Origin: Palsa-1248 sp963737835
GTDB lineage: Bacteria > Gemmatimonadota > Gemmatimonadetes > Gemmatimonadales > Gemmatimonadaceae
Reading direction: 5' to 3'
DNA length: 64,000 bases
Assembly (NCBI GenBank): GCA_963737835.1
Contig: CAVTUH010000003.1
Span: 248,001-312,000, forward strand
This document shows, piece by piece, positions 1-8,842 of the stretch. The first letter of the stretch is position 1. The number at the start of each line of letters is the position of its first letter. The notes beneath the pieces are model-generated. The model was not told the origin of the DNA, searched no databases, and saw only the letters and a program-made list of their open reading frames with translations. Made by a program: the position numbers and the translations under genes.

Positions 1-1257
1 GGCGCTCGATCTGCGACACGGGCCGGACTTCGCCCCCCAAGCCGACTTCGCCGATGAACACGGCATCGCTCGGCAGTGGGCGATCGAACACGCTCGACGC
101 GAGCGCTGCCCCGACCGCGAGGTCGCCCGCGGGCTCCTGCATGCGAACGCCACCCACGACGTTGAGAAACACGTCGAGCGTCGCGAACGACAGCTCGGCG
201 CGTTTGTCGAGCACCGCCAACAGCAGCGCCAGTCGCCGATTGTCATACCCCGTCGCGACTCGCTGCGGCGTCCCGAACCCGGCCTTGGCCGCCAGTGCCT
301 GCACCTCGACCAGCACGGGGCGCGTGCCTTCGAGCAGCGCTGTCACGGCGCTGCCGGACGCGGTCCGGTCGCGGTCTCCCAGAAAAAGCTCGGAGGGATT
401 CTCGACCGCGATGAGACCCGAGCCACTCATGCGGAACACGCCGATCTCGTCCACACTGCCGAAGCGATTCTTGGTCGCGCGGAGCACGCGGTGGTCCGCG
501 ACCGTCTCACCCTCGAAGTAGAGGACCGTGTCGACAATGTGCTCGAGAGTCTTGGGTCCTGCGATCCCGCCGCCTTTGGTCACGTGCCCGACGACGAACA
601 CCGTTGTCCCACTTTCTTTGGCAAAGCGCATCAGGCGCGCCGCGCATTCGCGCACCTGGCCCACGCTCCCGGGAGCGCCTTCGAGATCGCCGGTGAAGAC
701 CGTCTGCACGGAATCGATGATGAGCGCTCGCGGGCGCACTGGACTCGGCGGTCGCGAGAATCGTCTCGAGGTTCGTCTCGCTCAGCAACGTGACGTCGCC
801 CGCTGCAGTCGGCCAGCCGATCGGCCCGCAACTTGACTTGCAGCGGCGACTCTTCGCCGGACACATACAGCGTGGGCCAGCCGCGGTCCTGCAGCCGCGC
901 CGCCACCTGCAGCAGCAACGTCGATTTCCCGGCCCCCGGCTCGCCACCCAGCAGGACCATCGAGCCTGGCACGACGCCGCCGCCCAACACGAAGTCGAAT
1001 TCGCCCAGGTCCGTCCGCCAACGCTCGGTCTCGGACCCGGTGATCTCGCGGAGTCGCGGAGTCGTCGCCACCGCACCGCCCGCGGCGAGATTCGCCGCGC
1101 GGCTCGCTCGGCGCCCATTACCCTTGGCCGCCCGCTTCGGCGCCGCGAGTTCCTCGGCGAGCGTGTTCCACTCGCCACAGGTCCCGCACCGCCCACCCCA
1201 CCGCGCGTGCTCGGCCCCGCACTCGGTGCAGCGAAACACGGTCTTGATCTTGGGCAT
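1..1257 (-). CDS. radA: DNA repair protein RadA/Sms, two frameshifts, 3' end outside window
   Basis: RadA is a RecA-like ATPase that helps branch migration during recombinational repair. The N-terminus has the four-Cys zinc finger (CTECGAEH...CGTCGEW), then the P-loop GEPGAGKST and the conserved GEES segment. The usual RadA sequence then continues in two other frames: LLSETNLETILATAES follows a +1 shift near 807, and IDSVQTVFTGDLEGAPGS follows a second +1 shift near 740. The RadA-specific KNRFG region and a Lon-like C-terminal domain ending in FIGEVGLGGEVRPVSQIER run open to base 1, so the last part is cut by the window. The gene is last in the yicC-gmk-rpoZ-coaBC-udg-dnaB-radA series, 22 bp after dnaB. 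The flanking protein sequence is fully conserved, so I think both shifts are single-base insertion errors in the assembly rather than a dead gene. Confidence 0.9.
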
Positions 1258-1279
1258 GGGGGAAGAATAATTGTGTGGC

Positions 1280-2707
1280 TTACCCCGTCGGCCGCGCCGT
1301 GTAGCTCTCGAATCGCGTGTAGTTCTTGTGGAAGTAGAGGTTCACCGTGCCGATCGGGCCATTGCGCTGCTTGCCCACGATGACCTCGGACCGACCCTCC
1401 AGCGAGTTCCCGTCTTTGTCCGTCGGTCCCTCGTAGACCTCGGGCCGGAAAAGGAACACGACGAGATCGGCATCCTGCTCGATCGCTCCGGACTCTCGAA
1501 GGTCGGAGAGCTGCGGGCGTTTCGACTCGCCCGTGCGCTGCTCGGGCGCTCGCGAGAGCTGCGACAGCGCGATCACCGGCACCGCGAGCTCCTTCGCCAA
1601 CGCCTTCAACGACCGCGAGATCTGGCTGATCTCCTGTTGCCGGTTCTCAGCGCTCGACGGTCCCTGGATCAGTTGCAGGTAGTCGACGATGACCATCCCG
1701 ACACCCGAATCGACCTTGAGGCGGCGCGCCCGCGAGCGCATCTCCAGCAGCGAGATCCCGGCGCTGTCGTCGATGTAGATCGGTGCGGAGCTGAGGATGC
1801 CGGCCGCGCGGGCGAGCCGCGGGAAGTCATCATCGCGCAGCAGGCCTTTGCGCAGCCGCTGCGCATCAATGCGGGCCTCGCTCGTCAGCAATCGCTGCAC
1901 CAGTGATTCTTTGCTCATCTCGAGCGAGAAGAACGCAATCGGGATGTTGTGCTCGATGGCCGCGTGCTGCGCCAGGTTGAGGCAGAACGACGTCTTCCCC
2001 ATCGCCGGCCGCGCGGCGACGATGATCAACTCCGATGGCTGAAAGCCTGACGTGATGTCGTCGAGGTCCGCAAAGCCGCTGGGCACGCCGGTGATGTTTT
2101 TGCCGCCCTTCGAGAGCGCCTCGATCCGCTCCATCGTGGGCCAGAGCAGTTCCTTGATCCGCGTGAAGTCAACCGAGCCGCGCGCCTGGCTGAGTTGCAG
2201 GATCTTGTGTTCGGCGGCATCCAGCATCTCTGCCGCTGTCGTCCGCGCGGCAAACGCCTCGGCGACGATGGACGTCGAGACCTCGATCAACCGACGCAGC
2301 ATAGCCTTCTCGCGCACGATCCGCGCGTGGTACTCGACATTCGCCGCGGTCGGGACTGCGTCGATGAGCGACGAGATGTATTCGCCGCCGCCGCTCGCGT
2401 CGAGCTCCCCTCGACGCGCCATCTCGTCGGTGAGCGTGAGCGGGTCGACCACCTCGCGTCGCTCGGTGAGCGCCATCATCGCGCGGAAGACGCGGCGGTG
2501 CGCCTCCCGGTAGAACATCGTATCGTCGACGATCTCGGATGCGCGCATGATCGCATCCGTGTCGATCATCATCGCACCGAGTACGGCCTGCTCGGCATCC
2601 TCCGAGTACGGCGGGCGGCGGTCGGCGTAGGGGTCGCGGTCGGACGGATGGCCGTCGTTCCGGTCAGACCCCGGTGCCATCGAGGATACGACGTGCGTAC
2701 TGGACAT
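1280..2707 (-). CDS. dnaB: replicative DNA helicase DnaB
   Basis: Hexameric 5'-3' helicase that unwinds DNA at the replication fork. The N-terminal primase-binding domain begins PPYSEDAEQAVLGAMM. The RecA-like C-terminal domain has Walker A ARPAMGKTSF, Walker B MVIVDYLQLI, and the DnaB signature SQLSRAPEQR followed by LSDLRESGAIEQDAD. No intein is visible. I chose the ATG at 2707, which has a GGGA just upstream and overlaps the end of the upstream glycosylase gene by 44 bp; an ATG at 2680 would also work. An upstream in-frame extension to 2854 reads as the other strand of the glycosylase gene and is not family-like. The overlap suggests translational coupling in the housekeeping operon. Confidence 0.95.
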   Translation of the reverse strand: MSSTHVVSSMAPGSDRNDGHPSDRDPYADRRPPYSEDAEQAVLGAMMIDTDAIMRASEIVDDTMFYREAHRRVFRAMMALTERREVVDPLTLTDEMARRGELDASGGGEYISSLIDAVPTAANVEYHARIVREKAMLRRLIEVSTSIVAEAFAARTTAAEMLDAAEHKILQLSQARGSVDFTRIKELLWPTMERIEALSKGGKNITGVPSGFADLDDITSGFQPSELIIVAARPAMGKTSFCLNLAQHAAIEHNIPIAFFSLEMSKESLVQRLLTSEARIDAQRLRKGLLRDDDFPRLARAAGILSSAPIYIDDSAGISLLEMRSRARRLKVDSGVGMVIVDYLQLIQGPSSAENRQQEISQISRSLKALAKELAVPVIALSQLSRAPEQRTGESKRPQLSDLRESGAIEQDADLVVFLFRPEVYEGPTDKDGNSLEGRSEVIVGKQRNGPIGTVNLYFHKNYTRFESYTARPTG

Positions 2708-3683
2708 CTTCCCAAGTCGGACGTTTCCAGGCCGGATTCCGGAGGAGCGCGGCCGGGTGGTACGTGACGATGAGGGGCACACCGTAATACCGGTGGACCG
2801 CGCTGCGCAACTTCCCGATGGAATCCTTGGTCTGGAGGAGGGTCTGCGCTGCAAACGTGCCGAACGCGATGATCACTTTGGGGCGGATCACCTCGAGCTG
2901 GCGGACGAGGAACGGGCTGCACGCCACGACCTCGTCGGGCAGCGGGTTCCGATTGCCCGGCGGCCGGTGCTTCAGCACGTTGCAGATGAAGACATCCTCC
3001 CGCTGGAGCTGGATCGCACCCAGGATCTTGTCCAGCAACTTGCCCGCTTGACCGACAAACGGCCGCCCGGTCGCGTCTTCGGTGGCCCCTGGGGCCTCGC
3101 CAACGCAAACCAGCGAGGCGGCCGGCGACCCCTCCCCGGGGACCGGGTGCGTCGCCGTGCCGTACAATGGGCACCGCGTGCATGCAGCGATGACCGCGGC
3201 CAGCTCGTCAAGCGTCGAAAGGTTGGACAGGGGACCGCCAAAGAGCTCACTGTGCGGTTGCCCGACAGTCAGTCCCGTGGGCCAACGTGCCTCCGGGGTG
3301 GAGCCCCGTGTGGTCGGTTCGGCCGGAGGCGCCGGGCCGCTCTCCGGCGCGGCTGTCGACGTCGCCGCGGTCGACACGGGAGGTGAGCCGGTCGCGCGGC
3401 GCGGTGGCTCAGACGGGACATCGATCGGCCCAGTCACGCCAGCGTCCCGACGTATCGGCGTGCGCTCCGCGGCCGCCAGGACGGCCCGCCAATCGCCTGC
3501 GTCGGCGCCCGGCGCGGGAGTGCCCGCGTGAGGCATCGGCTCGCCGACGGATCGCGAAGCGCTAGACCTCGCGCCGACGATGCGCAGGACCTCCTCGACT
3601 GTCATTCCATCGAGCAGCAGGTCTCGCTCACCTGCCTCGCGCCGCTGCTCCAGATAGCGGCGCAACTGCTCCTTACCGTCCAC
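2664..3683 (-). CDS. uracil-DNA glycosylase, family 4-like (Fe-S)
   Basis: Removes uracil from DNA in base-excision repair. The catalytic region holds GEAPGATED (motif 1, about residues 196-203), GNRNP (about 243-247) and HPAALLRNP (about 309-317), which fit the thermophile-type family 4 enzymes. Residues 40-150 are a Pro/Ala/Thr-rich linker with no domain I recognise, making the protein longer (339 aa) than the usual 200-240. Candidate cluster ligands are C168, C171, C234 and C255. The family usually has a Cys in a KCRPP motif; here it is KHRPP (H239), with a Cys five residues earlier instead. The start overlaps the end of coaBC by 11 bp and the 3' end overlaps dnaB. The family is secure; the iron-sulfur cluster is inferred. 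Confidence 0.88.
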   Translation of the reverse strand: MDGKEQLRRYLEQRREAGERDLLLDGMTVEEVLRIVGARSSASRSVGEPMPHAGTPAPGADAGDWRAVLAAAERTPIRRDAGVTGPIDVPSEPPRRATGSPPVSTAATSTAAPESGPAPPAEPTTRGSTPEARWPTGLTVGQPHSELFGGPLSNLSTLDELAAVIAACTRCPLYGTATHPVPGEGSPAASLVCVGEAPGATEDATGRPFVGQAGKLLDKILGAIQLQREDVFICNVLKHRPPGNRNPLPDEVVACSPFLVRQLEVIRPKVIIAFGTFAAQTLLQTKDSIGKLRSAVHRYYGVPLIVTYHPAALLRNPAWKRPTWEDVQYARRILDGTGV

Positions 3684-4881
3684 GCATCAGCCCTTCGACT
3701 CGATCCAGGATCGCGTCCGCGACGTCCATCTTTGCGAGCAGCGGCATCGCTTCGACCTCGCCGTCCCCGACGAGGAAGGTCACGCGGTTGGTGTCGACGG
3801 CAAAGCCGGCGCCAGCCTCCGAGGCGTCGTTCACGACGACCATGTCCAGCGCCTTGCGCCGCAACTTCGATCGACCACCCGCGAGCGCCGCCTCGGTCTC
3901 CAGCGCAAACCCGACGACGATCGCCGACGGACCGCGCAGTCCGCGAGTCTCGACGAGAATGTCGTCGGTCGGCACGAGCGGAATGGCACGAGGGGCCGCG
4001 TCTTTCTTGATCTTCTGCGGCGCCGGTGATGCAGGGCGAAAATCCGCCGGCGCCGCCGCCATGACGAACACGTCGGCCGACCCGAGGTGCTGCGAGACGG
4101 CGGCACGCATTTCATCGGCCGTCTCGACCGAGATGATCGTCGGCCCAACAGGGAGCGGCACCGACAGGGGGCCCGCGATGAGCGTCACGTCCGCACCGCG
4201 CCGCCACGCCGCCGCCGCCACCGCCACGCCCATCTTTCCGCTGCTCCGGTTCGAGAGAAACCGCACCGGATCCACGGGCTCACGCGTGGGACCTGCCGTC
4301 ACGAGGACCCGGCGGCCGCGCAGCAAGCCATCGGCATCCAGCAGCCGGCCGACGTGCGCGAGAATGGTCTCCGGCTCCGGCATCCGCCCGGGGCCACTGC
4401 CCTCCCCCGCGGCGAGCGGGCCCTCCTCGGGATCGAGCACGTGGTAGCCGAGGCCACGCAGGTGTGCGGTATTGCGGACCGTCTGGCGATGCGCCCACAT
4501 CCGATCGTTCATCGCCGGAACGAGCAGCACCGGCGCATCCGACGCGAGGAGGCACGCGGCGAGCAGGTCGTCCGAGCGCCCCTGCGCGGCCCGCGCCATG
4601 AAGTCGGCCGTGGACGGCGCCACGACAATGGCGTGCGCCGACCGCGCGAGCGCGATGTGGTCGAGCGCGTGGCCCGCCGCAATCAGGTCCGTATGCACCG
4701 GCCGGCCGGTCAGAGCTTCAAATGTGATTGCGCCGACGAACTCCTGCGCGGCCGCCGTCATGACGACGTCGACCTCCGCGCCGGCCCCACTCAAGAGGCG
4801 TGCGAGCCAGGCGGCCTTATAGCTCGCAATGCCACCCGTGACGCCGAGGACGATCCGACGATTGGCGAACGGGCGCACCAC
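3673..4881 (-). CDS. coaBC: bifunctional phosphopantothenoylcysteine decarboxylase / phosphopantothenate-cysteine ligase
   Basis: Carries out two steps of coenzyme A synthesis: CoaB joins cysteine to 4'-phosphopantothenate, and CoaC, a flavoprotein, decarboxylates the product. The CoaC half (about 1-180) has GVTGGIASYKA, the HALDHIAL segment with catalytic His74-75, PAMNDRMW with Asn125, and the flap GPLAAGEGSGPGRM. The CoaB half (about 185-400) begins VLVTAGPTREPVDPVRFLSN and RSSGKMG and contains the K-x-K-K segment KIKKD. In E. coli the flap residue 158 is a catalytic Cys; here the aligned residue is Ala158. Length 402 aa is normal. It sits 27 bp after rpoZ and overlaps the next gene, so it is probably one transcript with them. 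Confidence 0.95.
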   Translation of the reverse strand: MVRPFANRRIVLGVTGGIASYKAAWLARLLSGAGAEVDVVMTAAAQEFVGAITFEALTGRPVHTDLIAAGHALDHIALARSAHAIVVAPSTADFMARAAQGRSDDLLAACLLASDAPVLLVPAMNDRMWAHRQTVRNTAHLRGLGYHVLDPEEGPLAAGEGSGPGRMPEPETILAHVGRLLDADGLLRGRRVLVTAGPTREPVDPVRFLSNRSSGKMGVAVAAAAWRRGADVTLIAGPLSVPLPVGPTIISVETADEMRAAVSQHLGSADVFVMAAAPADFRPASPAPQKIKKDAAPRAIPLVPTDDILVETRGLRGPSAIVVGFALETEAALAGGRSKLRRKALDMVVVNDASEAGAGFAVDTNRVTFLVGDGEVEAMPLLAKMDVADAILDRVEGLMRGR

Positions 4882-4908
4882 GACTGTGTCTCTCGTTCCG
4901 ACGGGGAG

Positions 4909-5118
4909 CTACTCGGCGCGACGCCGCGGCACCACGCGGTACTGGATCTGCCCGGTGGTTAACTCTTCTAGCGACCGCGTCGTGAGCTTCTTCTCCTTGC
5001 TCGACGATCGATCGCGCGGAAACTCATTGAGCCCTCGAGCGTACTTCGCCGCGACGAGCACGCCGAGATACTTGTTCGTTGAACGCGCCGCGACTTCGCT
5101 GGGGGTGAATACACGCAT
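4909..5118 (-). CDS. rpoZ: RNA polymerase omega subunit
   Basis: Small RNA polymerase subunit that helps fold and assemble beta'. The 69-aa protein starts MRVFTPSEVAARSTNKYLGVLVAAKYARGL (given here as a short landmark: TPSEVA then NKYLGVLVAAKYAR), the region equivalent to the omega signature, followed by KKLTTRSLEELTTGQI. It lies 13 bp after gmk and before coaBC, the same gmk-rpoZ-coaBC order seen widely in bacteria, which strongly supports the call despite the short length. Confidence 0.88.
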   Translation of the reverse strand: MRVFTPSEVAARSTNKYLGVLVAAKYARGLNEFPRDRSSSKEKKLTTRSLEELTTGQIQYRVVPRRRAE

Positions 5119-5131
5119 TGTCAGACCTCGC

Positions 5132-5848
5132 CTAACTGTGAAAGTCCCGAGCTCGCAGTTCAGCGATGTCTCGGTCCAAACCCTGCACCAACTCCATCAC
5201 CCGGGCCGCAAGCTGCTCCCCGCCGCGCTCCCGACGTACCTGTTCGGCGTCGATGATGGCCGACACCTCGCAGATCGCGCGCTCGAGGTCACCATTGACC
5301 ACGACGTACTGATACCAATCTATGGACGCGAGCTCGTGCTTGGCGGTTTCGAGCCGGACCAGGAGATCCTTGGGATCCTCTGTCCGGCGCGCCTGAAGCC
5401 GAGCGAGCAACACATCCGCTGAAGGCGGCAACAGAAAAACCAGGAGTGAATCCGGGAAGGCCTCACGGAACTGCCGCGCGCCCTGCACGTCAATGTCCAT
5501 GATGACGTGTTGGCCCCGCGCCAGCACCCGCTCGACCTCCCGCCGGAGCGTCCCGTACAGTTTCCCGTGCACCTCCGCCGACTCGGCGAATTCCCCGCGC
5601 TCCCGCTTTGCAATGAACTCGCCGTGCGTCAGGAAATGATAATCGCGACCCTCGACCTCGTCATGTCGCGGCAAGCGAGTCGTCGCCGACACCGAATATC
5701 CGAGATCGGTGCGGCTCGCCAGGAGGCGCTTCGTGATCGTGGTCTTTCCGCCCCCCGACGGGGCGGAGAGAATGATCGGGAACGGACTCATCGGCGCGTG
5801 CAAAAGAGGGCGAGACGTGTCACCTGAGTCGGCGGCCATCGAGATCAC
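5132..5848 (-). CDS. gmk: guanylate kinase
   Basis: Phosphorylates GMP to GDP with ATP, essential for guanine nucleotide supply. The P-loop is SAPSGGGKTT at about residues 28-37, followed by the family pattern SATTRLPRHDEVEGRDYHFLT (GMP binding) and VIMDIDVQGARQFR. The chosen start is GTG at 5848, overlapping the yicC stop as GTGA; an in-frame ATG at 5839 is the alternative, and a third at MSPFPIIL lies directly before the first beta strand. At 238 aa it is longer than typical (about 205) because of an N-terminal leader and a C-terminal tail. It is part of the yicC-gmk-rpoZ unit. Confidence 0.95.
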   Translation of the reverse strand: MISMAADSGDTSRPLLHAPMSPFPIILSAPSGGGKTTITKRLLASRTDLGYSVSATTRLPRHDEVEGRDYHFLTHGEFIAKRERGEFAESAEVHGKLYGTLRREVERVLARGQHVIMDIDVQGARQFREAFPDSLLVFLLPPSADVLLARLQARRTEDPKDLLVRLETAKHELASIDWYQYVVVNGDLERAICEVSAIIDAEQVRRERGGEQLAARVMELVQGLDRDIAELRARDFHS

Positions 5849-6732
5849 TCGAGATTGTCCACTTGTTCACGGATGCGCTCGAGTTCCTCTTTGATCAATA
5901 CGACGTCTTGCAGCATCCTGGCGTCATTGGCCTTGCTCCCGGTCGTATTGGCCTCCCGGAGCATTTCCTGAACGAGAAACCCGAGGCGTTTCCCCACCCC
6001 GTCCACCGCCCCATCCCGCAGCGCGGTCCGGAATGCCTCGATATGCGCTCCGAACCGGTCGAGCTCTTCACTCACATCCAACCGGTCCGCGAGGAACGCG
6101 ATCTCCTGCGCGATCCGTTGGTCGTCGACGACCGCCCCCTCGGTCAGGACGCGAACTGCCTCTCGCAAGCGATCGCGTGCCTCGATCAACCGGTCCGGCG
6201 CTCGAGCCGCCAACCGCACTATGGCAGCTCCCACAACGGCCACGCGCTCCTGCAGCAACACCGCGAGCCGAGCGCCTTCCGCCTCCCGCATCGCCGACAG
6301 GCGAGTGAGAGCGGTGTCCACGACGCCGAGCAACTGAGCCCCATCAGCATCCGTCGTGGTCTCGTCCGACTCCGAGACGAGAACATCAGGCAGCCGCAGG
6401 ACCGTGGCGAGATCGATCTCTCCCCCCAAGGCATATCGCTGCTTGAGCCCGGCCAGCGTCGTCACGTAGCTGGCGAACCGTGCCTCGTCGATGCCGGCAC
6501 CACCAGCCGTTCCGTCCTGCTGCCATCGCACGGCAACCGAGACATGGCCACGGGAGATGTGCTTCCGGAGAAGCTCGCGTACATCGGCTTCCCAACGACT
6601 GTAGCGCGTCGGAAGTTTGATGCTGGGATTGAAGAAGCGGTGGTTGACGGTGCGGATCTCGACGGTGACGTGGGCGTGGCCGACCCCACCATCAGCCGTC
6701 CCGAACCCCGTCATGCTCCGGATGATCGGCAA
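5845..6732 (-). CDS. yicC: YicC family endoribonuclease
   Basis: YicC proteins are stress-linked endoribonucleases in E. coli and Bacillus. The N-terminus MPIIRSMTGFG then VEIRTVNHRFFNPSIKLP is the family signature, and the C-terminal DUF1732 part reads GKRLGFLVQEMLREANTTGSK followed by KEELERIREQVDNLE. The protein is 295 aa, a normal length. It is the first gene of the minus-strand housekeeping series, sharing four bases with gmk downstream, so any operon promoter should lie in 6733-6827. Confidence 0.93.
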   Translation of the reverse strand: MPIIRSMTGFGTADGGVGHAHVTVEIRTVNHRFFNPSIKLPTRYSRWEADVRELLRKHISRGHVSVAVRWQQDGTAGGAGIDEARFASYVTTLAGLKQRYALGGEIDLATVLRLPDVLVSESDETTTDADGAQLLGVVDTALTRLSAMREAEGARLAVLLQERVAVVGAAIVRLAARAPDRLIEARDRLREAVRVLTEGAVVDDQRIAQEIAFLADRLDVSEELDRFGAHIEAFRTALRDGAVDGVGKRLGFLVQEMLREANTTGSKANDARMLQDVVLIKEELERIREQVDNLE

Positions 6733-6827
6733 GGGCCTAAGTTATGACAGGACAATAACCTTGTCAATCCAACTAATGTGGTTGTGATGCCCGCCTTGCG
6801 CGATACCAACAATGCATTGCGGCGCCA

Positions 6828-8798
6828 TCAATTCCAGAAGCTCCATCGAATGCCGTAGAGGTTGAGCGTGCGCGGCATGATGTACCCCGGCACCAGATTG
6901 TACGGGTAGCCGAGCAGGTTGCGCAATTGCCACGTGATCGTGCCCTGCAGGATGCGGATCTCCAGCAGTGACGTTGCCACAATGGCGCCGGTGCTTTCCT
7001 CTGGGCCGGTGCTCGTCGGAAAGAGCACCTTCGTCTGGTAGTCGAGGCTGCCGCTCACTTTGATGTGGAAATCTCCCCTCGGGAACTTCTTGAGGAGTGA
7101 CGTCTCGAGCGACAGCTCGCCTCGCGCCGCGTAGTGGGGTCGGTAGAACGCCTCCGACCCCCAGTCGACGGCGTACAAGTCTGCCGTCAACAGGCCAAAC
7201 AACGAGCCGCGGATCGTCCCGTAATATCCGGTCATGCGACCGAGTGCGGCCGGGACGAATGTCGTGTCGTAGATCGACATTCCCTGCACCAGCGCGGTAT
7301 CTCGCGTGATCACGCCGCCGCTCACCCACAGCTGACTCAGTCGAAAGCCAGCTTCGCCTCGCATCGACATGGAGGTTGGCGGTGCATCTGACCCGCCGCC
7401 ATTGGACGTGGTCCGAGCGACATCGCCGAGGAGGCTGAAGAACGGCAGCGGCGTCAAACGAACCGTGGCCTCCTCCGTGTTGAGCCCGAGCAGCCGCTTG
7501 CGGTTGAGCGAGTCCAGCGTCGGCCAGGCGGTCGGCGCGTTGTTCTCGGCGAACGCCTCGATGGCGAGTGGCCCGCTGCCCCAGGATGCACGTAGGGACG
7601 GCGAGTTCATCGTCCCCTTGCTCCCAAAGATCCGCAGGCGTTCGGTGCCCGTGAATTGAATCCCCCATTCGGAAAACCCGCCCGTCGCGACGTATTGGGA
7701 TTCCGAGTTGGTCGTGTCGACCGATGTCGTGGTCGCCGTGAGCGTCGTGGTGGTGGTCGGCGTCGTCACGAGGGTCGACGTGGCGATGGGGCTCGAGTTC
7801 CTGAACGACTCCGAGCCGGCGATGACCTGAGCCCAGACACCGTGGTCGGGATTGCCGAAGCCACCGCGCACATAGGCGTTGGTGTAGGTCTTTTCGAAGT
7901 CGGGCAGCCCCGGTGCCGTCGACACTGTTCCGTTGAGCTCGACGCGCGCGAGCGCGTCCATGCCGCGCCGATACCGATCCACGAACGCATCGAACGCCCA
8001 CGGGCCTCCGGCCCACCCGACTCGCCCGATGACCGAGGTGCCGACGCCACCGCCTCCATACGGCCCGATATTGGTGAATTGCTGGGCGGCGAACTGAATG
8101 TTGCCACCGTTCTTCAGGCGCTCCCCGAAGAATGCGCGGTAGAGATTGGTCTCTTCGTTGCCCGTCAGGACGTCGGCGCGCGTCGTTGGCGTGACGTGGT
8201 CGACCGCCCAGGTGCGGACGTACACGCGGAGCTCGTCGGCGCCAATCTCAACGGCCACATCCTGGAGCGTCCAGAGCTCGATTGTCCCGAAATCCTGCAA
8301 CCCGCGCATCCCGGGATCGATCGGATCGGTCTCGAGCCCGTCGTAATAGACCCGGATGCGCCCGGGGTTGCCGAGGTACGTACCGACCATCGGCGTCGAC
8401 ACCCACCCTGCGGCGAACATCTCGAACCCGGGCACGCGAGTGAGCAGATCGGCGAGCGTGAGCGCACCGGATGCAAAGAGCTGGTCCCGATCCCAGTGGT
8501 AGCTGGGACCGACGCTCAACAATCGGGGCTGCTGGGCTCGCAGGAGTGGCGCCTTGAGCTTCGTCGTGTCCGGATGGAACGACATCAGGATGCTGTCGGC
8601 TTTCGATATTCGCCAATGCGCGGTATCCACCGGCAGGGTATCGAGGCGCGCCGAATCGGAAGGCAGCGGGACGGCGTGCGACGCCGTGTCGCGACGTGCG
8701 CGCGCGGAATCCGACGCCGTGACTTGGGCCCCGGCCTCGTTGACGGCGCATCCCAACGCCAGCCCGGCAGCCGTGGCCAGGAGGACCCACAGCCGCAC
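6828..8798 (-). CDS. TonB-plug-domain outer-membrane protein
   Basis: An exported protein with a plug-like domain followed by a region that reads as beta barrel; function and ligand unknown. After the signal peptide (LWVLLATAAGLALGC, possible cleavage after AGA) comes LFASGALTLADLLTRVPGFE, typical of TonB-dependent receptor plugs, then the RIRVYYDGLE and IELWTLQDV strands. The remaining 450 residues alternate polar and aromatic residues and end in a C-terminal aromatic, GIRWSFWN, as barrels do. No TonB box is obvious. Residues around 340-360 form a Thr-rich run. I chose GTG 8798, which has GGAG ten bases upstream; the reading frame continues to 8966, but that part would overlap pepA. It could be a plug-containing barrel that is not a true TonB-dependent transporter. 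Confidence 0.7.
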   Translation of the reverse strand: MRLWVLLATAAGLALGCAVNEAGAQVTASDSARARRDTASHAVPLPSDSARLDTLPVDTAHWRISKADSILMSFHPDTTKLKAPLLRAQQPRLLSVGPSYHWDRDQLFASGALTLADLLTRVPGFEMFAAGWVSTPMVGTYLGNPGRIRVYYDGLETDPIDPGMRGLQDFGTIELWTLQDVAVEIGADELRVYVRTWAVDHVTPTTRADVLTGNEETNLYRAFFGERLKNGGNIQFAAQQFTNIGPYGGGGVGTSVIGRVGWAGGPWAFDAFVDRYRRGMDALARVELNGTVSTAPGLPDFEKTYTNAYVRGGFGNPDHGVWAQVIAGSESFRNSSPIATSTLVTTPTTTTTLTATTTSVDTTNSESQYVATGGFSEWGIQFTGTERLRIFGSKGTMNSPSLRASWGSGPLAIEAFAENNAPTAWPTLDSLNRKRLLGLNTEEATVRLTPLPFFSLLGDVARTTSNGGGSDAPPTSMSMRGEAGFRLSQLWVSGGVITRDTALVQGMSIYDTTFVPAALGRMTGYYGTIRGSLFGLLTADLYAVDWGSEAFYRPHYAARGELSLETSLLKKFPRGDFHIKVSGSLDYQTKVLFPTSTGPEESTGAIVATSLLEIRILQGTITWQLRNLLGYPYNLVPGYIMPRTLNLYGIRWSFWN

Positions 8799-8842
8799 GA
8801 CGCGAGGTCTCCGCGCCGTCCGGCGTGCACGAGCACTGATGG

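Noticed and set aside
6742..8016. Minus-strand open frame overlapping the plug-like outer-membrane protein in another frame
   Set aside because: Basic, His-rich composition and no motif; the overlapping frame has a signal peptide and plug domain.
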